DNA of 33,815 bases. Source: an uncultured Bacteroidales bacterium. Its GTDB lineage: Bacteria; Bacteroidota; Bacteroidia; Bacteroidales; F082. Location: contig CAMJRR010000025.1 in NCBI GenBank assembly GCA_946408345.1, forward strand, positions 1 to 33,815. Direction: 5' to 3'. This document shows positions 17,201 through 25,050 of the stretch, piece after piece. How positions within the stretch are numbered: the stretch's first letter is position 1; each line of letters starts with the position of its first letter. The notes under the pieces are model-generated. The model did not search any database. It was not told the origin of the DNA and saw only the letters and a list, made by a program, of their open reading frames with translations. Made by a program: the position numbers and the translations under genes.

Positions 17201-17863
17201 ATGAGATTACACTTACATACTACGCCAAACACAACACAAATCCCTTTCAACTACCAACAAAAACTCACAGGAGTTCTCCACAAATGGTTAGGTGAAAACA
17301 ATGAAGAGCATGGCGAAATTTCGCTGTATTCCTTTTCGTGGTTACAAAACACACAAGTGGGAAAAGACGGTTTGACTTGCCCAAAAGGCTCAAAATGGTT
17401 TATTAGCTTTCACGATACCCAAAAGCTAAAGTTTATTCTTGCAAGCATTAGAGCAAATTCCGAAATGTTTTGTGGAATGTTCGTTGATGAGGTAACCATC
17501 GAGGAAACTCCAGACTTATCAAATAGGGAATTATTCTTTTTGGGAAGCCCGGTATTGATTAAGCGCCACATAGAAGAAAAGGTGATCGAATACGGCTTCG
17601 ATAATCCTTTATCTGGAAAACTGCTTGAAGACACTCTGAAAACAAAGATGCAAAAGGCAGGAATACTAGACGACGGCACTTTACACATTGAGTTTGACCT
17701 GTCATACGCAAAAAAGAAAAAGAAACTTGTTTGGTATGAAGGAATCAGCAATAAAGCAAACATGTGCCCAGTTATTATTCACGGCAGCAATGAGTTAAAA
17801 CAATTCGCTTGGAATGTGGGATTGGGAAACAGCACAGGAATTGGTTTCGGTTCAATTTATTAA
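17201..17863 (+). CDS. cas6: CRISPR pre-crRNA endoribonuclease Cas6
   Basis: 220 residues. It has the Cas6 RAMP layout: a ferredoxin-like N-terminal half starting MRLHLHTTPNTTQIPFNYQQKLTGVLHKWL, with His27 a candidate catalytic residue, and the C-terminal glycine-rich signature NVGLGNSTGIGFGSIY at the very end. Cas6 would cut each repeat of the array about 8 nt before its 3' end, giving crRNAs with an ATTGAAAY-type 5' handle. It is the first gene of a five-gene operon, 11 bases before cas5. The operon has visibly lower GC than the preA gene before it. Confidence 0.9.
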   Translation: MRLHLHTTPNTTQIPFNYQQKLTGVLHKWLGENNEEHGEISLYSFSWLQNTQVGKDGLTCPKGSKWFISFHDTQKLKFILASIRANSEMFCGMFVDEVTIEETPDLSNRELFFLGSPVLIKRHIEEKVIEYGFDNPLSGKLLEDTLKTKMQKAGILDDGTLHIEFDLSYAKKKKKLVWYEGISNKANMCPVIIHGSNELKQFAWNVGLGNSTGIGFGSIY

Positions 17864-17874
17864 AAGAAGAAATC

Positions 17875-18435
17875 ATGTATTACATTGTCAGATACACAGG
17901 CAAATTCGGTTTCATCAAACCATGGACTGCAGTAAGAGATGGTGAAACATTCAGCCAGCAGTTTCTAACCCCTTCGATTATTGAAGGCATTGAAAAGAAG
18001 CTGTTTCCCGAAACATTAAGTTTAAACGGTAAAATTACAAAGATTATAAGGCACAAATTAAGTTATTCTGCTATAGATTCCCAGCAAGAAGTGACCCAAA
18101 CGAGAGGATGGAAAATCACAAAAAAAGAAGCAACTCGTGAACGATCAATTCTGAAAAGAGGTGTCATGCTCGACCCTGTACTTTATTTGGCATTCAATAA
18201 CCAAACTGATGCGGAAACAGCATCGAAGCAGCACATTTGCCTTTGCCGAAACGAGGATGTGATGTTGCCAGATAGTGAAATCATTGAACTTGAAGAAGAC
18301 CAATTCGCTGAATTAGACGGATTTGAATTGCGTTTTGGTGAATCAGAGCAATCGTTTTTGGTGGGTTACAACCGCTTCGACAACAACAAGCCCATGTACG
18401 GTTGGATTGAATACAACGGAAACAAACTTTTGTAA
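17875..18435 (+). CDS. cas5: Cas5-like RAMP protein of the type I Cascade
   Basis: 186 residues from ATG 17875, which follows AAAGAAGAAATC; an in-frame ATG at 17809 lies inside cas6 and is not preferred. The N-terminus, YYIVRYTGKFGFIKPWTA, resembles the Cas5 opening G-x-FA-x-FRKP. Near residue 93, RERSILKRGVMLDPVLYLAF resembles the Cas5 segment that carries a conserved P followed by a strand. Cas5 caps the 5' handle of the crRNA in Cascade. The match is by pattern and position between cas6 and cas3. It is small for a Cas5 and could be a divergent subfamily. Confidence 0.65.
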   Translation: MYYIVRYTGKFGFIKPWTAVRDGETFSQQFLTPSIIEGIEKKLFPETLSLNGKITKIIRHKLSYSAIDSQQEVTQTRGWKITKKEATRERSILKRGVMLDPVLYLAFNNQTDAETASKQHICLCRNEDVMLPDSEIIELEEDQFAELDGFELRFGESEQSFLVGYNRFDNNKPMYGWIEYNGNKLL

Positions 18436-18437
18436 AA

Positions 18438-20570
18438 ATGCCGAACAAGTTCGATTTCATATTGGCAAAGCACGAGGACTTTGGCGGAATGCCGCTGACA
18501 CAACACCTTAAAGATGTTGCCGATGCCGCTGTTGTCATCGCCCAACATGTCGGACTTGACCCTGATTTAGCTTTTAAAGGAGCAGTATTGCACGACATTG
18601 GGAAAGCCAGTCCCTTGTTTCAAAAAACACTGAAACACAATTATATACAACAGCCCGATTTTACATTCCGTCATGAAATTGCTTCCTTGTTTTTTATTTC
18701 ATTATTTCCCGAAAGAGAATGGCCTGCCATCATCGACATGATTGTGGCGCATCACAAATCAATTTATCATGATATCAGGGAAAAAGGAATTCTTGACTTG
18801 GACGAAAACATGGATTGTTTCGCACAGCACTCGGAGAAATTTGATGAATGGTGTCCTGTCGCATTAGGCATATTAAATGAATTTGGAATTGCGACACATC
18901 CAATAGACATTAACGATGCTCAAAGCAATTACGAGTTTGTTGTGGATTATTGTTACGGCAAAGCGCTGAACCAGTCGGAATGGAAAGGATTGCTAATGGC
19001 GGCTGATCATTTTGCTTCGGCATTGGAAGAAAAGGCAGAATTAGCAACTGACAAACTGTTTATCAAACCCGATTTGTCGTTTTACAACCGTCAGCACCAT
19101 CTATATCCCCTTTCGTTGGTCTCAACCGACGACGAGCGGCAACATACTTTGGTAACTGCCCCAACTGGAGCTGGGAAAACTGATTTCCTATTGCGGCGAT
19201 GCAAAGGTCGAGTGTTTTACACGCTACCATTTCAGGCTTCCATCAATGCCATGTATGACAGAATCAAAAACGATTTGAAAGATACTAATGCACAAGTGTA
19301 TTTGCTTCATGCAGCTTCGAACCTGAAAGTCAAAGACGGCAAAGTGGAAGAAAGAATCATGCAAAGGCATATTGGGGCTTCTGTCAAGGTGATGACACCA
19401 CATCAAATGGCATCGATTGTGTTCGGTATTAAAGGTTACGAAGCCTTGTTACTCGACCTGAAAGGTTGTGATGTTATTTTGGACGAGATTCATACCTATT
19501 CAAGCGAGACCCAAGCAATTGTTTTAAAGATTATCGAAATACTGAAATCAATAGGTTGTAGAATTCATGTAGGCACCGCCACCATGCCAACGGTTTTGTA
19601 CGACAAAATCCTACAACTGCTTGGAGGCAAGAGTGAAGTTTATGAGGTGATGTTGCCTTATGAAATCTTAAAGACTTTCAATCGCCACATTATTCATAAA
19701 GTCGAGCAATGGAACGATTGCATAGACATCATTCAAAAAGCCATTAATGAAAAGCAAAAAGTGCTGATTGTATGCAATCAAGTGAAGCGTGCACAGCAGA
19801 TGTACGATTACATTTGCAAATCCTTCCCTACCATTTCAAGAATGCTTATCCACAGTCGATTCAAACGAGGCGACCGCTCGGAGTTGGAAACAAAACTAAA
19901 AGACAGCTTCAACCGCATGACCGAAACTTGCATTGTTGTTTCGACGCAAGTGGTTGAAGTGAGTTTAGACATCAGCTTCGACTTGATGATTACCGAATGT
20001 GCTCCTATTGACGCACTCATTCAACGGTTTGGATGCATCAATCGTAAGCGAACAGACGAAACCATTGGGAAATTCAAGCATATCTATGTGATTCAGCCTC
20101 CACAAAATGACAAGGAGGCATTGCCTTACGATTTGGAAGTCTTGAAAAAGAGTTTTGATGTCATGCCAAACAATGATGTGATTGAAGAATCCTCAGTGCA
20201 GCAACGTATTGACACAGTTTATCCCGATGCCAAATTCATGAATCTGGATTATTCGGGTGTCGTTTTCGTTGACGGGAAATGGCAAATCAAAGAATTGTGT
20301 CATTATCCCAAGTCAGCGCTTTTAGACGTGCTTGATATCGACTCGGCAGTTTGCATTACGGAAAACGACATAGAGAACTACCTAAGCGGAAACGCATTCA
20401 ATAGAGCAGAGTTGGAAATACCCGTGAGTTACAAGAGCATGGCATTTAACAATTTAGAACAACTCGATGAAGGTTCGCGACCCTTCATCATTCCTAATCA
20501 AGCCTACGATACTGAAAAAGGACTAATTGCCGAATATGCAAAGCCACAATATTATAACACAACACGATAG
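18438..20570 (+). CDS. cas3: CRISPR helicase-nuclease Cas3 with fused HD domain
   Basis: 710 residues. The N-terminal HD nuclease (about 1-210) has H23, the H52-D53 pair in LHDIGK, H79 and the pair H105-H106. The superfamily 2 helicase follows: Walker A APTGAGKT at 241-248, DEIH at 349-352, GTATMP (motif III) at 379-384, and the motif V region STQVVEVSLDISFDLMITE near 502-520. Motif VI reads QRFGCINR at 529-536, with Cys533 where most helicases have Arg. Cas3 is recruited to R-loops made by Cascade and degrades the target DNA. It starts 2 bases after cas5 and ends 3 bases before the next gene, consistent with a tightly coupled operon. Confidence 0.93.
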   Translation: MPNKFDFILAKHEDFGGMPLTQHLKDVADAAVVIAQHVGLDPDLAFKGAVLHDIGKASPLFQKTLKHNYIQQPDFTFRHEIASLFFISLFPEREWPAIIDMIVAHHKSIYHDIREKGILDLDENMDCFAQHSEKFDEWCPVALGILNEFGIATHPIDINDAQSNYEFVVDYCYGKALNQSEWKGLLMAADHFASALEEKAELATDKLFIKPDLSFYNRQHHLYPLSLVSTDDERQHTLVTAPTGAGKTDFLLRRCKGRVFYTLPFQASINAMYDRIKNDLKDTNAQVYLLHAASNLKVKDGKVEERIMQRHIGASVKVMTPHQMASIVFGIKGYEALLLDLKGCDVILDEIHTYSSETQAIVLKIIEILKSIGCRIHVGTATMPTVLYDKILQLLGGKSEVYEVMLPYEILKTFNRHIIHKVEQWNDCIDIIQKAINEKQKVLIVCNQVKRAQQMYDYICKSFPTISRMLIHSRFKRGDRSELETKLKDSFNRMTETCIVVSTQVVEVSLDISFDLMITECAPIDALIQRFGCINRKRTDETIGKFKHIYVIQPPQNDKEALPYDLEVLKKSFDVMPNNDVIEESSVQQRIDTVYPDAKFMNLDYSGVVFVDGKWQIKELCHYPKSALLDVLDIDSAVCITENDIENYLSGNAFNRAELEIPVSYKSMAFNNLEQLDEGSRPFIIPNQAYDTEKGLIAEYAKPQYYNTTR

Positions 20571-20573
20571 AAA

Positions 20574-21887
20574 ATGATTACAGCGACCATAGGAAAGATT
20601 TTTTTGGAGGCATATAACAAAAAACATGGCACAAACTACGATGCTAAATCGTTTTTTGTTGACGTGTACCATCCATTGTTTTTCGATAGCAACAAATACC
20701 TGCAATGGGTTACGAACTCTCCTTTTGTGCAAATGAAAAAAGGGCAAAAGGTTGAAACATTAACTTCGAATGAAAGGATGGAAAAACTACAAGAGTTTAT
20801 AACCAAAGTTGATGAAAGCAGATCACCTGACTCGAGCATCGCACCAGGATACCCTGCTTCGGAAGAGAAAGAGTTTGCCACCACATCGGGACAAGTTACC
20901 AATTTGGATTTATCAGTCTCAAAAGATGATTATTACCTTTCATGGGTTGGTTCAAGTTTGGGTATTGGCCTTCAAGGCGGATTGTCCATTTTGTTTTCAA
21001 ACCCTGAAATTTTGCTTGACATTTTCGAAGGTTGGAAACTCTATAGGAAAGCATTGAATGAAAACCAAAAACTCAAAGGCAATCAAGTCAACACATGGAA
21101 TGGCCAATGGCTTACACACCGCTATGACAAAGGAAATTACTTTGCCGAACAGCCTATGGCTGGATTCAGCCCATTTGAATCGTCGAAGGAAGGGATGATG
21201 AGTATTGCCACTCAAACATGGACAAAACTGTTGATTGGAATTACGAGACAATTCTCTTCACCTAAAATGATGGGATATGTATATAGTTTTGGCCAAACCA
21301 ATACCACATTAGGTTTTATCCCCTTTAACTTGGAACATATAAGAAGGCCCATTGAGCTTTATCAAAGGTTATTTGGTGAAGATGAAGGAAGAAAAGCAGA
21401 AGAACTTTGGGGAACAGAAAAAGGATTGAGAGCTTGTTGCCAAAAAGGAGCCATCGGAATCGAGGCCATGCAACCCAAAGGTTTAAAACAATATATGACC
21501 GCAGACAAGGGCCTAAAACTGCCCAAATACGACGAAAAACAAATCATTAGTTTTCACACATATCAAATCTGGTTATTAGCTATGTTAAACAATCAAGAAA
21601 TGTGGGACAAGTCCCTCGAATTTGCCAAGGCATTGAAATCATATGCAGAAAGTGGCAAAAAAGGAAGAACGACAAACTCAAGACAAATAGACGAAGTGTT
21701 GGGAGCCACCAACAAACGAAGTTTCATAGAAGCATTGAGCAATATCGCTTCAGACATTGCTGGAATCGAAAGCATCCAAGACATTGCCATGACGGTCAAC
21801 TCCATGCCGACTGACAATGTGCCTTATTTCCTGACTCTTGTCAGATTCCATGCAGCTGCATTAAACAATCCGAATAACAAACAATAA
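20574..21887 (+). CDS. Putative Cascade large subunit (Cas8 position)
   Basis: 437 residues. I do not recognise this family from sequence. It lies between cas3 and cas7 in a compact operon that otherwise lacks a large subunit, which is why Cas8 is proposed. Visible features are an aromatic-rich opening (FFVDVYHPLFFDSNKYLQW), a glycine-rich stretch SWVGSSLGIGLQGGLSILF near residue 125, and a conserved-looking core (HRYDKGNYFAEQPMAGFSPFESS). A helical C-terminal third follows, including QIWLLAMLNNQEMWDKSLEF, consistent with the helical bundle found at the end of many Cas8 proteins. No nuclease motif or signal peptide is seen. The protein would recognise the PAM and the non-target strand if the assignment is right. 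Confidence 0.5.
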   Translation: MITATIGKIFLEAYNKKHGTNYDAKSFFVDVYHPLFFDSNKYLQWVTNSPFVQMKKGQKVETLTSNERMEKLQEFITKVDESRSPDSSIAPGYPASEEKEFATTSGQVTNLDLSVSKDDYYLSWVGSSLGIGLQGGLSILFSNPEILLDIFEGWKLYRKALNENQKLKGNQVNTWNGQWLTHRYDKGNYFAEQPMAGFSPFESSKEGMMSIATQTWTKLLIGITRQFSSPKMMGYVYSFGQTNTTLGFIPFNLEHIRRPIELYQRLFGEDEGRKAEELWGTEKGLRACCQKGAIGIEAMQPKGLKQYMTADKGLKLPKYDEKQIISFHTYQIWLLAMLNNQEMWDKSLEFAKALKSYAESGKKGRTTNSRQIDEVLGATNKRSFIEALSNIASDIAGIESIQDIAMTVNSMPTDNVPYFLTLVRFHAAALNNPNNKQ

Positions 21888-21899
21888 AAACATATCATT

Positions 21900-22952
21900 A
21901 TGAATTCATTCATTTATCTTAGAGCACTGAAACATGCAGAGCACACCGTTTTCTGCGTTCAAGACGGGCAAAAGACCTATTTTGACCCACAATTCAACCG
22001 CGTTGTCGCTTATTCGAGCGGCCAACAAGTAAAAAGATCGATTCTGGAAACCCTGACTGACGAGTTAGGCGTTCAGATGGCTCCCGTGACTTTCAATTAT
22101 AACATCAATGCTAAAAAAGAGTTGGAAAACAAGGAGCCGTGGTCGCCGTGCGACCCCAACTATGTTGACCAACTATTGGGTGGTTGGATGCGTGCTGCTG
22201 GTGAAGGCCAGATTTTGAAACGCCGCAGTCCGCTTTCCATTTCGGCTATGCGTCCGATTCATCCATTACTTGCAGGTGTCGACAAGGAGAACCTCACTTT
22301 TGACCGTAGCGACCGTCCTGACCAGCACCCTGTTAATGTCAGAATGGGCGACAAACTATTGACAGAAGAAGAGATTGAAGCTTATCTTCAAGATAACAAC
22401 AGGACCTTGCCTCGTCGGAATTGGATTCCCGAAAATGCACGCACTTCGGGCTTGTTTGTATATGACATTGCCATTGATTTGCGCACATTATTCTGTGTTT
22501 CAACTAATCAACACGAGCCAGAAATCTCGAAAGAAAGGATTGAAGAGTTGAAAGGCAAAGGCTGGAAATTGAGCAAGAATGTTTTCGGTGAATGTCTTGT
22601 TTTGCCTAAAGAAGAACGTGAGAAAATCATTCCCGCATTGGCCAAAGCCTTAATTAACTGGCGCATCACATCGAATCAAGCGCGTACATTCAGTTTGATG
22701 GAAACCTTGGCCGTGGCTATCAGCGAAAACGCCAACACGCTTGCCGCAGCCATTCGTGCTAAACTCGTTGACGACGGAGAGAAACCGAAGGCAAAGCCGA
22801 TTGTTGACGAGACCGCAGGCGCCGATTTGTTTGTAACCCTACCCTGTTCAAGTTATATTGTCACTGAAAACGAATCGGCAGATGCCTTGCAAAAAGCGGA
22901 AGCAAAACTGGTTGAAATGATGATGGCTTTTGACTATGAGAATCAACTATAA
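21900..22952 (+). CDS. cas7: Cas7 backbone subunit (Cst2/DevR-like)
   Basis: 350 residues. The start, MNSFIYLRALKHAEHTVF, is followed by FDPQFNRVVAYSSGQQVKRSIL near residues 31-51. This is the Cas7 pattern in which a strand leads into S-x-x-x-K-R for crRNA contact. The centre (LKRRSPLSISAMRPIHPL) and the late region (NWRITSNQARTFSLMETLAVAIS) also fit a Cas7/DevR protein. Cas7 polymerises along the crRNA spacer. It is the last gene of the operon; its stop codon is followed after only 7 bases by the first CRISPR repeat. The subtype (I-B-like) is inferred from Cas7 type and repeat ending, not proven. Confidence 0.7.
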   Translation: MNSFIYLRALKHAEHTVFCVQDGQKTYFDPQFNRVVAYSSGQQVKRSILETLTDELGVQMAPVTFNYNINAKKELENKEPWSPCDPNYVDQLLGGWMRAAGEGQILKRRSPLSISAMRPIHPLLAGVDKENLTFDRSDRPDQHPVNVRMGDKLLTEEEIEAYLQDNNRTLPRRNWIPENARTSGLFVYDIAIDLRTLFCVSTNQHEPEISKERIEELKGKGWKLSKNVFGECLVLPKEEREKIIPALAKALINWRITSNQARTFSLMETLAVAISENANTLAAAIRAKLVDDGEKPKAKPIVDETAGADLFVTLPCSSYIVTENESADALQKAEAKLVEMMMAFDYENQL

Positions 22953-22959
22953 GAGAATG

Positions 22960-23635
22960 TTTAATCGAACCTTATGGAATTGAAATATGCTGGAGGATAA
23001 GATTGCGGAGGAAATCTTCCGAGTTATAATCGAACCCTTTGGAATTGAAATAAGTTCACCGAGTTCCAAGCCTACAACTATGACAGCTTTAATTGAACCT
23101 TCATGGAATTGAAATGTGTCAATTAGACGGGCAATCCGTTCCCCAGTGTGCCTTTTATCGAACCTTATGGAATTGAAACGGCGTTGCGCCAATCAGTGTG
23201 GGCTGCACACCCATCTATTAATCGAACCCTATGGAATTGAAATACGGCTTGGGGCAAGTCAATACTGACCGCGTATGTGCCTTTAATCGAACCTGATGGA
23301 ATTGAAATATCATAGGTCGTGCTCGCGGTTTTGCTGGTGGCATGTTTTTAATCGAACCTTTTGGAATGGAAACATCAGCTTGAAATAGTCGCAATCAAAG
23401 TCTGTGGCTTCTTTTAATCGAACCTTATAGGAATTGAAATTTGTAAAAGTTGGCACCAGCACGTTCCAGAACGGTGCTTTAATCGAACCTTATGGTATTG
23501 AAATTAGCGTTCGAAGCCGTTGGGCATGAAGCCGTTCACACCTTATTAATCGAACCTTTTGGAATTGAAATTTCGCTTCATCTGCCACAAGCCAATGCAT
23601 GGTCAGACAATCAATCGAACCTTCGGGAATTGAAA
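22960..23635 (+). CRISPR. CRISPR array, 11 repeats and 10 spacers, loop-variable repeats
   Basis: Repeats of 26-27 nt start at 22960, 23025, 23088, 23153, 23217, 23282, 23347, 23413, 23478, 23545 and 23610. Spacers are 37-41 nt. The repeat is TTTAATCGAACC, a 4-5 nt variable part, then GGAATTGAAA followed by T or C. The ATTGAAAC/T 3' end is typical of type I-B repeats and sets transcription to the plus strand. The variable part is TTAT (repeats 1, 4, 9), CTTT (2), TTCAT (3), CTAT (5), TGAT (6), TTTT (7, 10), TTATA (8) and TTCG (11). It is always bounded by CC and GG, which can pair with TCGA/TTGA below them as a hairpin. No leader is present between cas7 and repeat 1. Confidence 0.95.
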
Positions 23636-23645
23636 CTCTGGGATT

Positions 23646-23675
23646 CCATCTAACCTTCTGTGGGATGGTGTTTTT
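23646..23675 (+). terminator. Candidate intrinsic terminator after the CRISPR array
   Basis: CCATC (23646-23650) pairs with GATGG (23664-23668), with a further CC/GG pair inside, and a run of five T follows at 23671-23675. It comes 10 bases after the last repeat. The stem is short, so the call is tentative. Confidence 0.5.
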
Positions 23676-23687
23676 CCCTTTGCAGCC

Positions 23688-23737
23688 AATAATCCGCAAA
23701 ATCTGCGGATAACTAACCGCAAGATTTGCGGATTATT
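23688..23737. terminator. 21-bp near-perfect inverted repeat, AATCCGC type
   Basis: Arms 23688-23708 and 23717-23737 match over 21 bases with two mismatches around an 8-base loop; TTTGTTT follows. It lies between the CRISPR array and the next promoter, so it may block read-through of the cas-array transcript. The word AATCCGC also resembles the ATCCGT words of the element at 24872-25037. Confidence 0.65.
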
Positions 23738-23772
23738 TGTTTCCCATATCCTATCCCAATCAAATTAAACCC

Positions 23773-23780
23773 TATCTTTG
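23773..23780 (+). promoter_or_regulatory. -7 element of the FecCD-type permease gene
   Basis: TATCTTTG lies 20 bases before ATG 23801. The longer reading from 23726 would begin upstream of the transcript and inside the inverted repeat, so 23801 is the better start. Confidence 0.6.
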
Positions 23781-23800
23781 CAACGCAAAACAACCCCATA

Positions 23801-24859
23801 ATGACATCCGACACCGACCATACCCTCCGCCGCAAAACGCCACCCATCGCGCTGGTTTCCATCGCGATCCTGGCCGTCGGCATCGTGCTGTTCGTCCTGA
23901 ACCTGCGCTACGGCTCGGTGTCGATCCCGTGGAATGAATTCTGGGACGCGCTGCTGCATGGCGACACTTCGACCTACCGCGCCATCATCCTCGACTACCG
24001 CCTGCCACAAGCCATCACTGCCCTGCTGGCGGGCATAGGTCTATCCGTGTCGGGCCTCTTGATGCAGACCCTTTTCCGTAACCCCCTCGCCGACCCTTCA
24101 CTGCTGGGTATCAGCAGCGGTGCGAGCCTCGGCGTGGCCTTCGTCGTCCTGCTGGGCACCGCCACTGGCCTGTCGGTCAGCACGCTGTCGCTGTGGTCGA
24201 CCTTCGGCGTCACAATAGCGGCTTTTCTGGGAGCCTTTGCGGTGCTGTTGCTCATCCTTGCGTTGAGTTCAAGGCTTCGCAGCATGGTTAGCCTGGTGTT
24301 GGTGGGCATTATGATTGCCTACATCGCTGGCTCGGTCACCGACATCCTGAAGTTCTTCAGCCAGAAGGAAGGGCTGCACTCCTTTGTTATATGGGGCATG
24401 GGTAGCTTCTCCAATGTGAGCAAGGCACAACTGCCTTTCTTCGCCATAGCAGTGGCGGTCGGCAGCATCGGTTCGTTCCTGCTCTTCAAGACCTTGAACC
24501 TCTTGCTCCTTGGCGAGCGTTATGCCGAAAACCTTGGTGTTAACATCCGTCGGAGCAGCATGCTCATTATCCTGGCCTCGGGCTTCCTCACCGCGCTCAT
24601 CACGGCATTCTGTGGCCCCATCGCCTTCCTGGGCTTGGCTGTGCCCCACATCGCACGCTTCCTCTTCCGCAACAGCGACCACAAGCTGCTCATCCCAGCC
24701 ACGGCCTTCCTCGGCATGGACCTGGCCCTGTTCTGCAACCTCATCGCACGCCTGCCCTCCTTCGAAGGCAACCTGCCCATCAACTCGGTCACGGCACTGA
24801 TTGGCGCGCCTATCGTGCTTTGGGTGATATTTCACCGTCAACGGTTTAGTCATAATTGA
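23801..24859 (+). CDS. FecCD/BtuC-type ABC transporter permease
   Basis: 352 residues with about ten transmembrane helices. Family motifs visible are NPLADPSLLGISSGASLG after the third helix, the cytoplasmic coupling-helix region LLGERYAENLGVN, and GPIAFLGLAVPHIARFLF before the last helices. The family imports iron-siderophore, haem or cobalamin across the inner membrane. The start chosen agrees with the -7 box and removes a poorly conserved 25-residue extension. The ATP-binding partner is encoded 191 bases downstream; no substrate-binding protein is encoded here. GC content is markedly higher than in the cas genes just upstream. The substrate cannot be told from sequence. Confidence 0.9.
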   Translation: MTSDTDHTLRRKTPPIALVSIAILAVGIVLFVLNLRYGSVSIPWNEFWDALLHGDTSTYRAIILDYRLPQAITALLAGIGLSVSGLLMQTLFRNPLADPSLLGISSGASLGVAFVVLLGTATGLSVSTLSLWSTFGVTIAAFLGAFAVLLLILALSSRLRSMVSLVLVGIMIAYIAGSVTDILKFFSQKEGLHSFVIWGMGSFSNVSKAQLPFFAIAVAVGSIGSFLLFKTLNLLLLGERYAENLGVNIRRSSMLIILASGFLTALITAFCGPIAFLGLAVPHIARFLFRNSDHKLLIPATAFLGMDLALFCNLIARLPSFEGNLPINSVTALIGAPIVLWVIFHRQRFSHN

Positions 24860-24871
24860 TTTGCAATGATA

Positions 24872-25037
24872 AACTACGGATTATACGGATTTAACGGATA
24901 TAAGTACCAAATTTTTGAGGACGCAAGCGTCCCATTTTTACGGATTCCTACCCATTATCTCCAATCCGTAGTAATCAGATGCTTGCATCTCAAATTCTTT
25001 TCTGAAACAATCCGTTTTATCCGCGCAATCCGTAGTT
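24872..25037. repeat. 166-bp element with 29-bp imperfect terminal inverted repeats
   Basis: The ends (24872-24900 and 25009-25037) are inverted copies with a few mismatches, built from the word ACGGATT/AATCCGT. Inside are three smaller hairpins: GGACGC/GCGTCC at 24919-24932, TACGGATT/AATCCGTA at 24939-24970, and AGATGC/GCATCT at 24977-24990. No open reading frame of note is present. The gap between the two transporter genes consists almost entirely of this element. Confidence 0.7.
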
Positions 25038-25050
25038 AAAAATCCATGTC

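Noticed and set aside
22947..23699. Short minus-strand open frames across the CRISPR array (22947-23192 and 23490-23699)
   Set aside because: They run through repeats and spacers; the translations repeat a peptide from the repeat unit and are not genes.
23726..23800. 25-residue N-terminal extension of the FecCD permease
   Set aside because: It begins inside an inverted repeat and before the -7 box at 23773.
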